From positions 1,290,001-1,354,000 of the forward strand of contig NZ_CP019609.1 of the NCBI RefSeq assembly GCF_001998885.1: a stretch of 64,000 nt of DNA, given 5' to 3'. The notes under the pieces are model-generated. The model had not been told where the DNA came from, did not search any database, and saw nothing but the letters and a program-made list of their open reading frames with translations. This document shows, one piece after another, positions 45,555-55,982 of this stretch. A program made the translations under genes and the position numbers. Numbering within the stretch: the stretch's first letter is position 1; the number at the start of each line of letters is the position of its first letter. Source of the stretch: Vagococcus penaei (lineage in GTDB: Bacteria > Bacillota > Bacilli > Lactobacillales > Vagococcaceae).

Positions 45555-46865
45555 TCAGTCACCGACTATTGACTTAACACCAAAATATTTTGCCATCCAT
45601 ACATTAAACCAGGCATTTTTAGAAGGATGTAGATTTGCTGTTCCATTGTATGGATTATATAGTGATTTAGAGGGTGTCAATCTTTTTAAGACAACCGAAT
45701 CGTTCGGACTAGATTTTTTTAAAATGTTTAGTTGTTGATTGACTTCTCTAGTATTGATTGCAATATCTGAGAAAGCCTTAAAGTAAATAAAGCCTGATAC
45801 TAAGAGTATTAAAAAAGTACCAAAAAGCTGTAATTTAATTATTTGATAGCACATATTTAGTAAGTAAGCTAAAATGATGATTAGTAACATTGACGATATA
45901 AATAAAGTCCTTAGAGGAACTTCAGGAGACAATATTAAGCTATAAATTGAAGAAAAATAACCAATTAGCAATATCGTTAGATAATAGATATTAGTTTTCT
46001 TCATTTTTTTAGTAAGGACCAAGTAGATAATTAAACTAATAATCATGATATATAGATAGATAAATTGCGACAATGTGAGTTGAGTGATCATCTTAAAATG
46101 TTGTATTAAAATTTCTGGTGTAATGTCCATGGCCCCACGTTTCAGTGAACCTGGGGACTTCATCATTAACATAAAACCCAAACTTGATGACAGTATGCCT
46201 GTTATTCTCCACACACTAATTTTTTTATTATTTAATAAACTCCAAAATAGTAATAAGATGGCTATTATTATAATTGTTGGTCCACTATTTTCGTTAGTTG
46301 CTCCCGATAAAAAACCTAAAATAATGGACACAGTTAAAGTTAGTAGATTCGTTTGATAGCTTTGTAGATTAAATAAAAGGAATCCAAGGTATATTAACGA
46401 TGTCCACAAATAATTTGCTGAACCTGACATCCAAAGTACTGTTTTACCAAATTCAGGAATAAACAACCATAATAATAAAAGTATTTGTAAAGTTAATAAA
46501 TTTTTATTCTTTAATCTATTTGTTGATTTGGTGATACCTAAAATAAGAATTGCTACTGCTAAAAATGCTAGACTATTAAAAATATTAAATATAGCTTTAT
46601 TAAATTGCATAAAAAATTGGAGTATAGAATGAGCGACAAATCGACCATTCCACACGGTATAATGTCTTATTTTTGACCGAATAATTGACTGCCAGCCACT
46701 GATTTTTTCAAGATGTTCTGTGGGAAATGGTTCTTTATAAACATAATGATAGATGTAGTCATCAGACGTAAAAAATGTTAGATTGTTCAATAATAATAGT
46801 AAAAAAAAGAATAGTATGAGTATTCCCCAAAAAAATATTTTATCTTTTTTATTATTCATATTCAC
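45555..46865 (-). CDS. Polytopic membrane protein, DUF6056-like
   Basis: A 436-residue protein with about eleven hydrophobic segments. After the first helix comes an external loop with FFTSDDYIYHYVY and later YTVWNGRFVAH; an acidic SDD pair after helix 1 followed by a conserved WNGR block is the pattern I associate with DUF6056/GT-C-like membrane glycosyltransferase relatives. The C terminus has a soluble segment (NGTANLHPSKNAWFNVW). The transferase role is an inference from architecture. No glycan biosynthesis genes are adjacent. Confidence 0.6.
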   Translation of the reverse strand: MNMNNKKDKIFFWGILILFFFLLLLLNNLTFFTSDDYIYHYVYKEPFPTEHLEKISGWQSIIRSKIRHYTVWNGRFVAHSILQFFMQFNKAIFNIFNSLAFLAVAILILGITKSTNRLKNKNLLTLQILLLLWLFIPEFGKTVLWMSGSANYLWTSLIYLGFLLFNLQSYQTNLLTLTVSIILGFLSGATNENSGPTIIIIAILLLFWSLLNNKKISVWRITGILSSSLGFMLMMKSPGSLKRGAMDITPEILIQHFKMITQLTLSQFIYLYIMIISLIIYLVLTKKMKKTNIYYLTILLIGYFSSIYSLILSPEVPLRTLFISSMLLIIILAYLLNMCYQIIKLQLFGTFLILLVSGFIYFKAFSDIAINTREVNQQLNILKKSSPNDSVVLKRLTPSKSLYNPYNGTANLHPSKNAWFNVWMAKYFGVKSIVGD

Positions 46866-46973
46866 GAGACTCCTTTAATAAATAATTAAAGTAACAATAA
46901 CATAATATTTTGTCTAATTAAATAAAATTTCTGTTCTTTTTATACATAAAAGTAGACATTTTTAAAAAAACGC

Positions 46974-47002
46974 TTCCATTTTTATAATAATCATGCTATA
47001 AT
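46974..47002 (+). promoter_or_regulatory. Promoter of the 41-codon gene transcript
   Basis: An extended -10 element TGCTATAAT (TATAAT at 46997-47002) with a poor -35 (TTCCAT at 46974) 17 bp upstream. Confidence 0.6.
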
Positions 47003-47008
47003 ACGAAG

Positions 47009-47085
47009 TGTAAGGGATAGAAGTCCCCCATGAGGTGATCCACTGAAGACTGAGTAATTTAGAAGGTTGCAAGAGGAGAAAACTT
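47009..47085 (+). ncRNA. Structured leader of the 41-codon gene
   Basis: The leader starts near 47009 and is about 77 nt long. It contains GGGA/TCCC (47013-47027) and further short complementary segments before the AGAGGAG ribosome-binding site. Whether the whole 280-nt transcript acts as an mRNA, a regulatory RNA or both cannot be decided by reading. Confidence 0.4.
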
Positions 47086-47211
47086 ATGGATAGTATGTAC
47101 GAAGAAGGCTACATACATCTTGCAAAGAAACAAGAAGATGAGTACGTACAAGAGAAGGAGCGTGGGGATGTGTCATATTCCTTACAGGTAAAGGATTTGC
47201 CTAGCAATTAG
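47086..47211 (+). CDS. Putative small protein, 41 residues
   Basis: ATG 47086 follows AAGAGGAGAAAACTT, an excellent ribosome-binding site, and opens MDSMYEEGYIHLAKKQEDEY; the last residues are VKDLPSN. The composition is acidic and hydrophilic, with no membrane segment. The stop codon lies inside the ascending arm of the terminator hairpin (47200-47289), so translation to the end would affect hairpin folding. The codon region itself can fold (GTATGTA/TACATAC at 47095-47120). No family is recognised. Confidence 0.5.
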   Translation: MDSMYEEGYIHLAKKQEDEYVQEKERGDVSYSLQVKDLPSN

Positions 47212-47289
47212 TTAACGCAGTCATGAACAGTTAAGCAGTAAGGTATCATTGTTCAAAGTTAACGTGATAATTGCTAGGTTATTTTTTTT
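47200..47289 (+). terminator. Long terminator hairpin after the 41-codon gene
   Basis: Outer stem CCTAGCAATTA / TAATTGCTAGG, inner stems GTTAAC/GTTAAC and TGAACA/TGTTCA, then TTATTTTTTTT. The arms are interrupted by small loops, giving an unusually long (79-nt) extended hairpin. About 200 bp of AT-rich DNA without a gene follows before the rpsF leader. Confidence 0.8.
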
Positions 47290-47429
47290 GTCCCAAAAAA
47301 TTTAAACCCAAAAGCGAATCTTAAATATGATAACCATAACGTAATCATAGTAAATGAAAAAAGATCAAATAATTTATTGCTAAAGCTATTGCGTTCATTG
47401 AATTAAAACTGTATAATGTTCTAATGTGA

Positions 47430-47494
47430 GTAGACAGGTAAGTTTACTTTCCTTGTTCCTATATTTTTTAGGAACCTTAAGTCCATAAGGAGGT
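47430..47494 (+). promoter_or_regulatory. rpsF leader, candidate S6:S18-binding motif
   Basis: The leader holds GTTCCTA/TAGGAAC (47454-47475) and CCTTA/TAAGG around AGTCCA (47474-47490), next to the AGGAGG ribosome-binding site. A hairpin here is consistent with S6:S18 autoregulation known from rpsF leaders, but the exact consensus was not verified. Confidence 0.4.
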
Positions 47495-47502
47495 GAAAAT
47501 CA

Positions 47503-47802
47503 ATGAATCAGGCAGTTAATTACGAAATTATGTACATTATTCGTCCTAACATTGAAGAAGAAGCAAAAGGTGCTCTTGTAGATCGTTTTAATACTATCTT
47601 GAAAGACAATGGAGCTGAAGTTTTAGAATCTAAACAATGGGAAAAACGTCGTTTAGCTTATGAAATTAAAGACTTCCATGAAGGCATTTACCATATTGTA
47701 AAAGTTTCTTCAACAAATGCTGACGCGATTAATGAATTTGATCGTCTTGCTAAAATCAATGCTGACATTTTACGTCACATGGTTGTTAGAGAAGAAAACT
47801 AA
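47503..47802 (+). CDS. rpsF: 30S ribosomal protein S6
   Basis: The 99-residue S6 pairs with S18 in the platform of the 30S subunit. It shows [11 protein letters not shown] at the start and [19 protein letters not shown] in the centre. The start follows AAGGAGGTG. It heads the rpsF-ssb-rpsR operon; in related genomes this operon directly follows gyrA, whereas here about 6 kb of accessory DNA intervenes. Confidence 0.97.
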   Translation: MNQAVNYEIMYIIRPNIEEEAKGALVDRFNTILKDNGAEVLESKQWEKRRLAYEIKDFHEGIYHIVKVSSTNADAINEFDRLAKINADILRHMVVREEN

Positions 47803-47805
47803 AAA

Positions 47806-47821
47806 TGTTTCACGTGAAACA
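47806..47821. other. parS site (perfect) between rpsF and ssb
   Basis: TGTTTCACGTGAAACA, identical to the site at 24135. It lies inside the operon in the 42-bp rpsF-ssb gap, 15 kb right of dnaA. Confidence 0.92.
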
Positions 47822-47844
47822 TTAAAACGATAGGAGATGTGCAA

Positions 47845-48354
47845 ATGATTAATAATGTGGTGTTAGTCGGAAGACTTACTAAAGATCCAGATTTACGTTT
47901 TACGTCAAATGGATCAGCTGTTGCCTCGTTTACTTTGGCAGTTAACCGTAATTTCACTAATCATAGTGGAGAACGCGAAGCTGACTTTATTAATTGTGTT
48001 ATCTGGAGAAAACCTGCTGAAACACTTGCTAATTATGCTCGTAAGGGTACTTTATTAGGTGTGGTTGGTCGGATTCAAACCAGAAATTATGAAAATCAAC
48101 AAGGTCAACGTGTTTATGTGACAGAAGTAGTATGCGAAAACTTCCAATTATTAGAGTCTAAAAATGCGTCTGAAAAAAGACAGCAACATAGTGGCGATTT
48201 TAATAGTAATTTTTCTCAAGACCAAAATAATCAATCATTTGAACAACCTTCATTTTCAAGTAAAAATGACATGCCGAATTTTGATCGAAATAGTGATCCT
48301 TTTGAAGGTTCTTCACAAAAGATTGATATCTCGGATGACGATTTACCATTCTAA
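47845..48354 (+). CDS. ssb: Single-stranded DNA-binding protein
   Basis: SSB protects single-stranded DNA and recruits partners at forks. The 169-residue protein has an OB fold ([18 protein letters not shown] ... [15 protein letters not shown]), a low-complexity Gln/Asn/Ser linker (about 110-160) and the acidic partner-binding tip DDDLPF. The frame also opens with GTG at 47839, but the ATG at 47845 has better spacing to AGGAG and gives the universal start. Confidence 0.96.
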   Translation: MINNVVLVGRLTKDPDLRFTSNGSAVASFTLAVNRNFTNHSGEREADFINCVIWRKPAETLANYARKGTLLGVVGRIQTRNYENQQGQRVYVTEVVCENFQLLESKNASEKRQQHSGDFNSNFSQDQNNQSFEQPSFSSKNDMPNFDRNSDPFEGSSQKIDISDDDLPF

Positions 48355-48375
48355 GATAGAATAGGAGGAGCACAA

Positions 48376-48618
48376 ATGGCAGCTCAACAAAGAAGAGGCG
48401 GAAAAAAACGTCGTAAAGTATGTTACTTCACATCAAATCATATCGAACATATCGATTACAAAGATGTTGATTTATTACAAAGATTTGTTTCTGAACGTGG
48501 CAAAATTTTACCACGTCGTGTAACAGGTACAAGCGCTAAATATCAACGACCATTAACTATCGCTATTAAACGCGCTAGAATTATGGGATTATTACCATTC
48601 GTTGGTGAAGAAGCATAA
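48376..48618 (+). CDS. rpsR: 30S ribosomal protein S18
   Basis: The 80-residue S18 has the conserved [18 protein letters not shown] and [14 protein letters not shown] blocks. The start follows AGGAGGAG. Last gene of the operon; a hairpin terminator follows. Confidence 0.97.
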   Translation: MAAQQRRGGKKRRKVCYFTSNHIEHIDYKDVDLLQRFVSERGKILPRRVTGTSAKYQRPLTIAIKRARIMGLLPFVGEEA

Positions 48619-48631
48619 AAGTTCAACTAAC

Positions 48632-48664
48632 AAGCATTCACTAGTTTATAGTGGATGCTTTTTT
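48632..48664 (+). terminator. Terminator after rpsR
   Basis: Stem AAGCATTCACTA / TAGTGGATGCTT with loop GTTTA (one mismatch) is followed by TTTTTT. The next 94 bp hold the rplI promoter region (TAAAAT-like box near 48700) but no gene. Confidence 0.88.
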
Positions 48665-48758
48665 GCATCTTGCTATGTTTATGAAAACTTCAATAATTAT
48701 GGTAAAATAGTGATTAGCTAATAGGCTTAATAATGATAATACAAGGAGTGGATGATAG

Positions 48759-49211
48759 ATGAAAGTTATTTTCTTACAAGATGTTAAAGGCAAAGGTAAA
48801 AAAGGTGAAGTGAAGGATGTTGCAGTTGGGTATGCCCAAAACTTTTTATTAAAAAAAGGCTTAGCTAAAGAAGCAACACCGCAAGCATTAAGTGAATTAA
48901 AAGGGAAAAATAAAGCTAAAGAAAAAGAAGAAGCTGAATTACTTGCTGAATCAGAGCAACTTAAAGAAATTATTGAAAAAGAAGGTTTTGAAGTTGTTTT
49001 AAAATCAAAAGCTGGCGAAGATGGTCGTTTGTTTGGTTCAATTCCGTCAAAACAAATTGCTGATGCATTAGAAAAACAACACAAAATTAAAGTAGATAAA
49101 CGTAAAATGGAATTAAATCAACCAATTAAAGCATTAGGTTATACGAATGTACCAATCAAATTACATAAACAAGTAACAGCGAAGTTACGTGTACATGTCG
49201 TAACAGAATAA
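48759..49211 (+). CDS. rplI: 50S ribosomal protein L9
   Basis: The 150-residue L9 has the N-terminal RNA-binding domain ([20 protein letters not shown]), the long connecting helix (about residues 40-75, Lys/Glu-rich) and the C-terminal domain ending VHVVTE. The start follows AAGGAGTGGATG. Operon with dnaB. The gdpP gene usually found just upstream is absent. Confidence 0.97.
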   Translation: MKVIFLQDVKGKGKKGEVKDVAVGYAQNFLLKKGLAKEATPQALSELKGKNKAKEKEEAELLAESEQLKEIIEKEGFEVVLKSKAGEDGRLFGSIPSKQIADALEKQHKIKVDKRKMELNQPIKALGYTNVPIKLHKQVTAKLRVHVVTE

Positions 49212-49233
49212 GAGATAGATAGGAGTATGTTGA

Positions 49234-50598
49234 ATGGAAATGATTCAACAAGATCGAATACCACCTCAAAGTGTCGAGGCTGAACAAGCCGTATTAGGCT
49301 CAGTTTTTCTAAATTCAGATGCCATTATTGAAGCGATGGAGTATATTGATGCGCAAGATTTTTATCGACGTGCACACCAACTGATTTTTCAAACGATGGT
49401 TGAATTAAATAATAAGAATGAGCCAATTGATGTTATAACAATTAAGGATGAACTTGAGCAAAAAGGCTTGATGGAAGATATTGGTGGACTCAGTTACTTA
49501 TCAGAATTAACAGTAAATGTCCCGACAGCTGCTAATGTTGGCTATTACGCTAAAATTGTTGAACAAAAAGCACTACTACGCAAGTTGATCCAAACGGCTA
49601 CAGAGATTGTCACAAGTGGTTTCGAGCAAGGGGACGATGTTGAGTCTATTTTAGATGATGCTGAACGTCGCATTTTAGAAGTCTCGGAAAAACGTAATCG
49701 AAGTGGATTTTTAGCTATTTCGGATGTATTAGGTGAATCGATTAGTCAAATCGAGAAGTTGGCCCAACAAGGTGATACAATTACCGGTTTACCAACTGGT
49801 TATCATGCCTTAGATAAGATGACTGCTGGTTTACAGCCAGAAGAGTTAATTATCTTAGCTGCACGTCCAGCTGTTGGTAAGACGGCATTTGCTTTAAATA
49901 TTGCTCAAAATGTTGGAACTAAGACAGATAAATCTGTTGCGATTTTTAGTTTAGAAATGAGTGCTGAATCATTAGTTAATCGGATGCTTTGTTCGGAAGG
50001 TTTAGTGGATGCGAGCCATTTAAAAACGGGGCAACTAACTGATGAAGAGTGGGATAACTTAATTATAGCAATGGGAAGTTTATCTCGAGCGAGTATCTTT
50101 ATCGATGATACACCTGGGATTAAAATTTCTGAAATTCGAGCTAAATGTCGTAAATTAGCCCAAGAACAAGGTAATTTAGGCCTAATTTTAATCGATTATT
50201 TACAATTAATTGAAGGAACTGGTCGTGAAAATCGTCAGCAGGAAGTTTCCGAAATTTCTCGACAGTTGAAGAAATTATCTAAAGAGTTACATGTACCAGT
50301 TATTGCCTTGTCACAGTTATCTCGTGGTGTTGAGCAACGTCAGGATAAACGTCCGGTTTTAAGTGATATTCGTGAGTCAGGTTCGATTGAGCAAGATGCG
50401 GATATTGTGGCCTTTCTTTATCGTGATGATTACTACCAACGCGAAGGTGATGATGAAGATGGCGATAACCAAGCACCAAATAATGTGATTGAAGTAATTA
50501 TTGAAAAGAACCGTAGTGGAGCACGTGGAACAGTCGAATTATTGTTTGTTAAAGAGTATAATAAATTTTCATCACTTTCGACACGTGAAGAGTATTAA
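49234..50598 (+). CDS. dnaB: Replicative DNA helicase
   Basis: DnaB (DnaC in Bacillus naming) unwinds DNA as a hexamer at forks. The 454-residue protein has the N-terminal primase-contact domain (RIPPQSVEAEQAVLGSVF) and the RecA-like domain with Walker A AARPAVGKTAFALNIA near residue 210, Walker B LILIDYLQLI and the RSGARG region near the C terminus. The start ATG at 49234 follows AGGAGTATGTTGA. It is 22 bp after rplI. Confidence 0.97.
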   Translation: MEMIQQDRIPPQSVEAEQAVLGSVFLNSDAIIEAMEYIDAQDFYRRAHQLIFQTMVELNNKNEPIDVITIKDELEQKGLMEDIGGLSYLSELTVNVPTAANVGYYAKIVEQKALLRKLIQTATEIVTSGFEQGDDVESILDDAERRILEVSEKRNRSGFLAISDVLGESISQIEKLAQQGDTITGLPTGYHALDKMTAGLQPEELIILAARPAVGKTAFALNIAQNVGTKTDKSVAIFSLEMSAESLVNRMLCSEGLVDASHLKTGQLTDEEWDNLIIAMGSLSRASIFIDDTPGIKISEIRAKCRKLAQEQGNLGLILIDYLQLIEGTGRENRQQEVSEISRQLKKLSKELHVPVIALSQLSRGVEQRQDKRPVLSDIRESGSIEQDADIVAFLYRDDYYQREGDDEDGDNQAPNNVIEVIIEKNRSGARGTVELLFVKEYNKFSSLSTREEY

Positions 50599-50687
50599 TG
50601 TTCGTTTTTATTAAAAAATTACAGTTTTTTAATGTTAAATGTTCGAAAATAATTGATTGAACTAGGGTTTACTGGTAAAATAGTTAA

Positions 50688-52010
<1,323 letters not shown>

Positions 52011-52025
52011 TTAACGATTTAGGAG

Positions 52026-52053
52026 GGGAGAGTTGTCAAACTCTTCCTTTTTT
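52026..52053 (+). terminator. Terminator after purA
   Basis: Stem GGGGAGAGTT / AACTCTTCC with loop GTCA-type and a following run of six T residues. The hairpin is close to the next ribosome-binding site. Confidence 0.7.
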
Positions 52054-52081
52054 GATATAAACAAGGAGAGGAGTGTGGAAA

Positions 52082-52957
52082 ATGACAGACAAATTTGATT
52101 TATTAGTTGATTCATGTTGTGATTTACCTTATGAAGTAATTGAAAAAAATCGTGTACAACTCATTAGTATGGTTGTAAATCTTAACGGAAAAGAATATAT
52201 TGATGATCTAGGTAAAACTTTTGATTATGGATGGTTTATGGATGCACTTAAAGAGGGCGCTATGCCTAGTACGTCGCAGATTAATTTAGGTACATATTTA
52301 GAATGTTTTAAACCATATATAGATAGTAAGCAACCGTTACTTTATCTTTCTTTTTCATCAGGTCTAAGCGGGTCTTATCAAAACGCGGTAAGCGCGTTAC
52401 AAATGTTAAAAGAGGAAAATGAAGTCGTCAACGTTACCATTATCGATTCAAAAGCTGCTTGTTTGGGTGAGGGCTTACTAATAACTCATTTAATGCGTTT
52501 GAAAGAGGAAGGCAAGACATTAGAAGATGTCCTTGTTTGGTTAGATGAGCATATGGATTATTTACACTCATGGGTAACGGTCAATGATTTGAATCACTTA
52601 GAACGTGGTGGCCGCATTTCTAAAACATCTGCAGCTATTGGTAGTTTAATAAAGATTAAACCAATTATTGTGATGAATGCAGATGGAAAATTGATTAATA
52701 TTGGTAAAGTGCGTGGTCGGAAGCATTCATTAAAAGAATTAGTGCAAAAAACAGGTGAAACAATTCGTGATAGTGAAGAACAAGAATTATTTGTGGCATA
52801 TGCAGGTGATTTAGAGGCTGCAGAAATGGTAAAAGAATTGTTATTGGAATCATTAGACATAAAAGGTGTACGGTTATTTCCAATGGGACCAACGATAGCT
52901 AGTCATACAGGTTATGGCGCAATTGCTATCTTCTCTTTTGGAGAAAAAAGAGCTTAA
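52082..52957 (+). CDS. DegV family fatty-acid-binding protein
   Basis: DegV/FakB-type proteins carry fatty acids to the kinase FakA for phosphorylation. The 291-residue protein has an N-terminal DSCCDLP motif (the first Ser/Asp region of DegV), [21 protein letters not shown] and the RGGRISK motif near residue 180. A GTG frame opens at 52073, but ATG 52082 is 8 bp after GAGGAG and is preferred. No FakA gene is nearby. Confidence 0.88.
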   Translation: MTDKFDLLVDSCCDLPYEVIEKNRVQLISMVVNLNGKEYIDDLGKTFDYGWFMDALKEGAMPSTSQINLGTYLECFKPYIDSKQPLLYLSFSSGLSGSYQNAVSALQMLKEENEVVNVTIIDSKAACLGEGLLITHLMRLKEEGKTLEDVLVWLDEHMDYLHSWVTVNDLNHLERGGRISKTSAAIGSLIKIKPIIVMNADGKLINIGKVRGRKHSLKELVQKTGETIRDSEEQELFVAYAGDLEAAEMVKELLLESLDIKGVRLFPMGPTIASHTGYGAIAIFSFGEKRA

Positions 52958-53033
52958 TCATATGCGTTTTAGTGCCTAATTTAGTCGTCCTATTATCGGT
53001 CTTATTTGCAATTATTTATTATTTAATAGAAAA

Positions 53034-53077
53034 AAATGTGTCTATTACGCGTATCAAACCACGTAATAGGCACATTT
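53034..53077. terminator. Bidirectional terminator between degV and the ABC-F gene
   Basis: Stem AAATGTGTCTATTACG / CGTAATAGGCACATTT (one G-T pair) with a 12-nt loop; A-rich before and T-rich after. Confidence 0.88.
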
Positions 53078-53083
53078 TTATTT

Positions 53084-54706
53084 TTAGTTAAATAATCCTT
53101 GTAATTGCTCTTTGACAGTTGCATTTTCTAAGAATTCATCATAAGTTGTTTCAGCACGATCGACAACGCCTTTATCAGATACAGCAATAATTCGGTTTGC
53201 TGTTGTTTGAATAAATTGGTGGTCATGTGATGAGAAGAGAATTGAGCCATTGAAGGCAATTAAGCCATCATTTAAAGCAGTAATTGATTCTAAGTCTAAG
53301 TGATTCGTTGGATCGTCTAAAACTAGAACGTTTGCTTTTGATAACATTAACTTAGATAACATACAACGGACTTTTTCGCCCCCTGACAAGACATTAACTG
53401 GTTTCAAGACTTCTTCACCAGAGAAAAGCATTCTTCCTAAGAAACTACGTAAGAAGGTATTATCATCTTCTTCTTTTGACGCATATTGTCGTAACCAGTC
53501 CAAGATTGGTTGCTCTTTTGAAAATTCCTCGCTTGTATCTTTTGGTAAGTAAGCTTGACTAGTTGTGACTCCCCAATGTACAGTACCAGAATCAGGTTCT
53601 AAGTCGCCCATAATAATTTTGAATAATGTTGTCGTTGTGATATCGTCTTTTGCTACAAAGGCAACTTTATCATCTTTATTTAAGATAAATGTCACATTAT
53701 CAAGAATTTTCTTACCATCAATTGTTTTAGAAACATTTTCGACACGTAGTAGGTCATTTCCAATTTCACGCTCTGCTTTAAAGCCTACAAATGGGTAACG
53801 ACGAGAAGATGGTTGAATATCATCTAATTCAATTTTTTCAAGCATTTTTTTACGTGATGTGGCTTGTTTTGATTTTGATGCATTGGCGCTAAAGCGTGCG
53901 ATAAATTCTTTTAGTTCTTTGACTTTTTCTTCTTTTTTCGAGTTTTGGTCAGCTTGTAATTTTGCTGCTAACTGACTTGACTCTAACCAAAAATCATAAT
54001 TTCCAACATATAATTGGATTTTACCAAAGTCTAAGTCAGCCATATGCGTACAGACTTTATTTAGGAAATGACGGTCATGGGAAACGATAATAACAGTATT
54101 ATCAAAGTTAATTAGAAATTCTTCTAACCAAGCAATTGATTCAATATCTAAACCGTTTGTCGGCTCATCAAGTAAAAGAACATCAGGTTTACCAAACAAA
54201 GCTTGCGCAAGTAAGACTTTAACTTTTTGACCTGCAGGTAATTCACCCATTTTTAAGTCATGTAAAGCTTCTGGGATGTTTAGACCTTGAAGTAAGCTAG
54301 CTGCTTCTGACTCGGCTTCCCACCCATTTAATTCGGCGAATTCACCTTCTAATTCGGCTGCTTTAATGCCATCTTCATCGGTAAAATCCTCTTTCATGTA
54401 AATGGCATTTTTTTCTTGCATAATTTCATATAAGCGTTTATGTCCCATAATAACGGTTTCTAAAACAGTTGAATCTTCATAATCAAAATGATTTTGTTTT
54501 AATGTCGCTAGACGCTCATCTGGGCCTAAAGCAACATTTCCAGTTGTCGGGTCAATTTCACCAGATAAAATCTTTAGGAATGTCGATTTTCCAGCACCAT
54601 TGGCACCAATTAAGCCGTAGCAATTTCCTGGGGTAAATTTAATATTCACATCATCAAATAATTTACGATCTGGAAATTGTAAACTAACGTTTGTTACTGT
54701 AATCAT
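53084..54706 (-). CDS. ABC-F family ATPase (YkpA/YbiT-like)
   Basis: ABC-F proteins have two ABC domains and no membrane segments, and act on the ribosome or related complexes. The 540-residue protein has a normal first domain (GANGAGKST at residues 34-42; ELPAGQKVKVLLAQAL; DEPTNGLD), a charged linker (about 245-300) and a second domain with LSGGEKVR and DDPTNHLD but no proper Walker A: the loop reads AKDDITTTTLF. This variant resembles the YkpA/YbiT subgroup. The start follows a GAGGATTACATCC site. It is monocistronic. Confidence 0.85.
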   Translation of the reverse strand: MITVTNVSLQFPDRKLFDDVNIKFTPGNCYGLIGANGAGKSTFLKILSGEIDPTTGNVALGPDERLATLKQNHFDYEDSTVLETVIMGHKRLYEIMQEKNAIYMKEDFTDEDGIKAAELEGEFAELNGWEAESEAASLLQGLNIPEALHDLKMGELPAGQKVKVLLAQALFGKPDVLLLDEPTNGLDIESIAWLEEFLINFDNTVIIVSHDRHFLNKVCTHMADLDFGKIQLYVGNYDFWLESSQLAAKLQADQNSKKEEKVKELKEFIARFSANASKSKQATSRKKMLEKIELDDIQPSSRRYPFVGFKAEREIGNDLLRVENVSKTIDGKKILDNVTFILNKDDKVAFVAKDDITTTTLFKIIMGDLEPDSGTVHWGVTTSQAYLPKDTSEEFSKEQPILDWLRQYASKEEDDNTFLRSFLGRMLFSGEEVLKPVNVLSGGEKVRCMLSKLMLSKANVLVLDDPTNHLDLESITALNDGLIAFNGSILFSSHDHQFIQTTANRIIAVSDKGVVDRAETTYDEFLENATVKEQLQGLFN

Positions 54707-54930
54707 ATGGATGTAATCCTCACTTTATTTTTTATTCATGATAGTCATGGCATCTTCCCGATTATATCGAGGTTATTGAGTGAATGCAAGTATGTTGGAA
54801 GGAATAACGTAAAAAGAAAAAGTTTAAGCATCTCTTAGCCTGACGTGGCAACTAACCTGGAACGATAAGTTACTCGAACCATTTTAATGTACGACGATCA
54901 GACTATTGGAAATGGGTAACTAACTTAAAA

Positions 54931-54973
54931 ATTAACACAACGGACAGTCGCTTGATATGTCCGCTGTGTTAAT
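54931..54973 (-). terminator. Terminator after the polyprenyl synthase gene
   Basis: Stem ATTAACACAACGGACA / TGTCCGCTGTGTTAAT (one mismatch) with an 11-nt loop is followed on the minus strand by TTTTTAAG. The right arm runs into the stop codon. The remaining 220 bp up to the ABC-F start hold no gene. Confidence 0.8.
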
Positions 54974-55959
54974 TAATGTTGCCTTTTTAAAATCATTGCT
55001 GTTAATTGATAGATTGTTTCTTTTGTTTGTAGCTTATTATCTGGTAGTGATTGAATAAGAGTTAGCGCCTTTTTAGTATAGTCCTCAGCCAACTGATAAG
55101 CTTGTTCAACCCCCTCAAATTTTGTGACTAACTCATAAACTTTCTTGGTATCGTCGTCAGTCATTTGGTCTTTTTTGCTTAGTAAATTAGTAAATGCATC
55201 AGGATTTCTTTGTAACGCACAAATCAGTGGCAAACTGTATACTCCCTGTTTGACATCTTCTAGGACTGGTTTACCAATAGTCTCTTGATTTTGAGAATAG
55301 TCTAAAATATCATCGATAATTTGAAAGGTAATCCCAATAGCTTTACCAATTTCACGGCAAGTCGTAGCTAATTTGCGAGAGCCGCCATTTTCGTAACAAC
55401 CTAGGAAGCAGCTTAAAGCGAATAACTCAGCAGTTTTTCCTGAAATATTTTTTAAATAGTCATCAATAGTCACATCTAATTGATAGCGTGAATTCATTTG
55501 ACCTAATTCTCCTAATAAGACAGTTTCCATACTAGTTGAGTTTAGTTGAATGCTTTTTAAGGAATCAGAATAGTTAGCTAAAAGTTTAAAACAAACAATA
55601 AATAAGTAATCTCCAGCATAAACGGCCACATCTTTACTGAATTTTGTTTGTAGGGTGTTAACTCCACGTCGCATATCCGCTTCATCCACGATATCATCAT
55701 GTATTAGTGTTGCTGTATGCAACGTTTCAATTGCGGCAGCTAAGGCCACGCTTTTTTTGACATTCTTTTTTCTACCTAATTCTGCGAATAGGAGTAAGTA
55801 AGCGGGACGTAATAGCTTACCACCAGCATGAATGATAGCTAGAATGGATTGCTCCACTTCTTTATTTGGTAGATTGATTGAGGAAGTCATTAGGTCAAGC
55901 GTCGCAGCTAATTCTTTTTTTAGGGTAGGATACTGGTTCCACATTGGATGAATTTGCAT
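54973..55959 (-). CDS. dmkB: Polyprenyl diphosphate synthase (DmkB/HepT-like)
   Basis: A trans-polyprenyl synthase of 328 residues that would make the isoprenoid side chain of demethylmenaquinone. The two Asp-rich motifs are visible: HDDIVDEADMRRG near residue 90 and FQIIDDILDYS near 218, with the GGK/LRP substrate motif at the start. It lies in the same direction after eetB (23 bp) and ndh2. Its place in this cluster, and not with general isoprenoid genes, supports a role in the EET quinone pool. Confidence 0.88.
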   Translation of the reverse strand: MQIHPMWNQYPTLKKELAATLDLMTSSINLPNKEVEQSILAIIHAGGKLLRPAYLLLFAELGRKKNVKKSVALAAAIETLHTATLIHDDIVDEADMRRGVNTLQTKFSKDVAVYAGDYLFIVCFKLLANYSDSLKSIQLNSTSMETVLLGELGQMNSRYQLDVTIDDYLKNISGKTAELFALSCFLGCYENGGSRKLATTCREIGKAIGITFQIIDDILDYSQNQETIGKPVLEDVKQGVYSLPLICALQRNPDAFTNLLSKKDQMTDDDTKKVYELVTKFEGVEQAYQLAEDYTKKALTLIQSLPDNKLQTKETIYQLTAMILKRQH

Positions 55960-55982
55960 CTTATTGACTCCTTTAAGATATG

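Noticed and set aside
47009-47289. 6S RNA, SRP RNA, tmRNA or RNase P RNA
   Set aside because: None of the conserved signatures of these RNAs that I know could be found, and the segment has a translated-looking frame.
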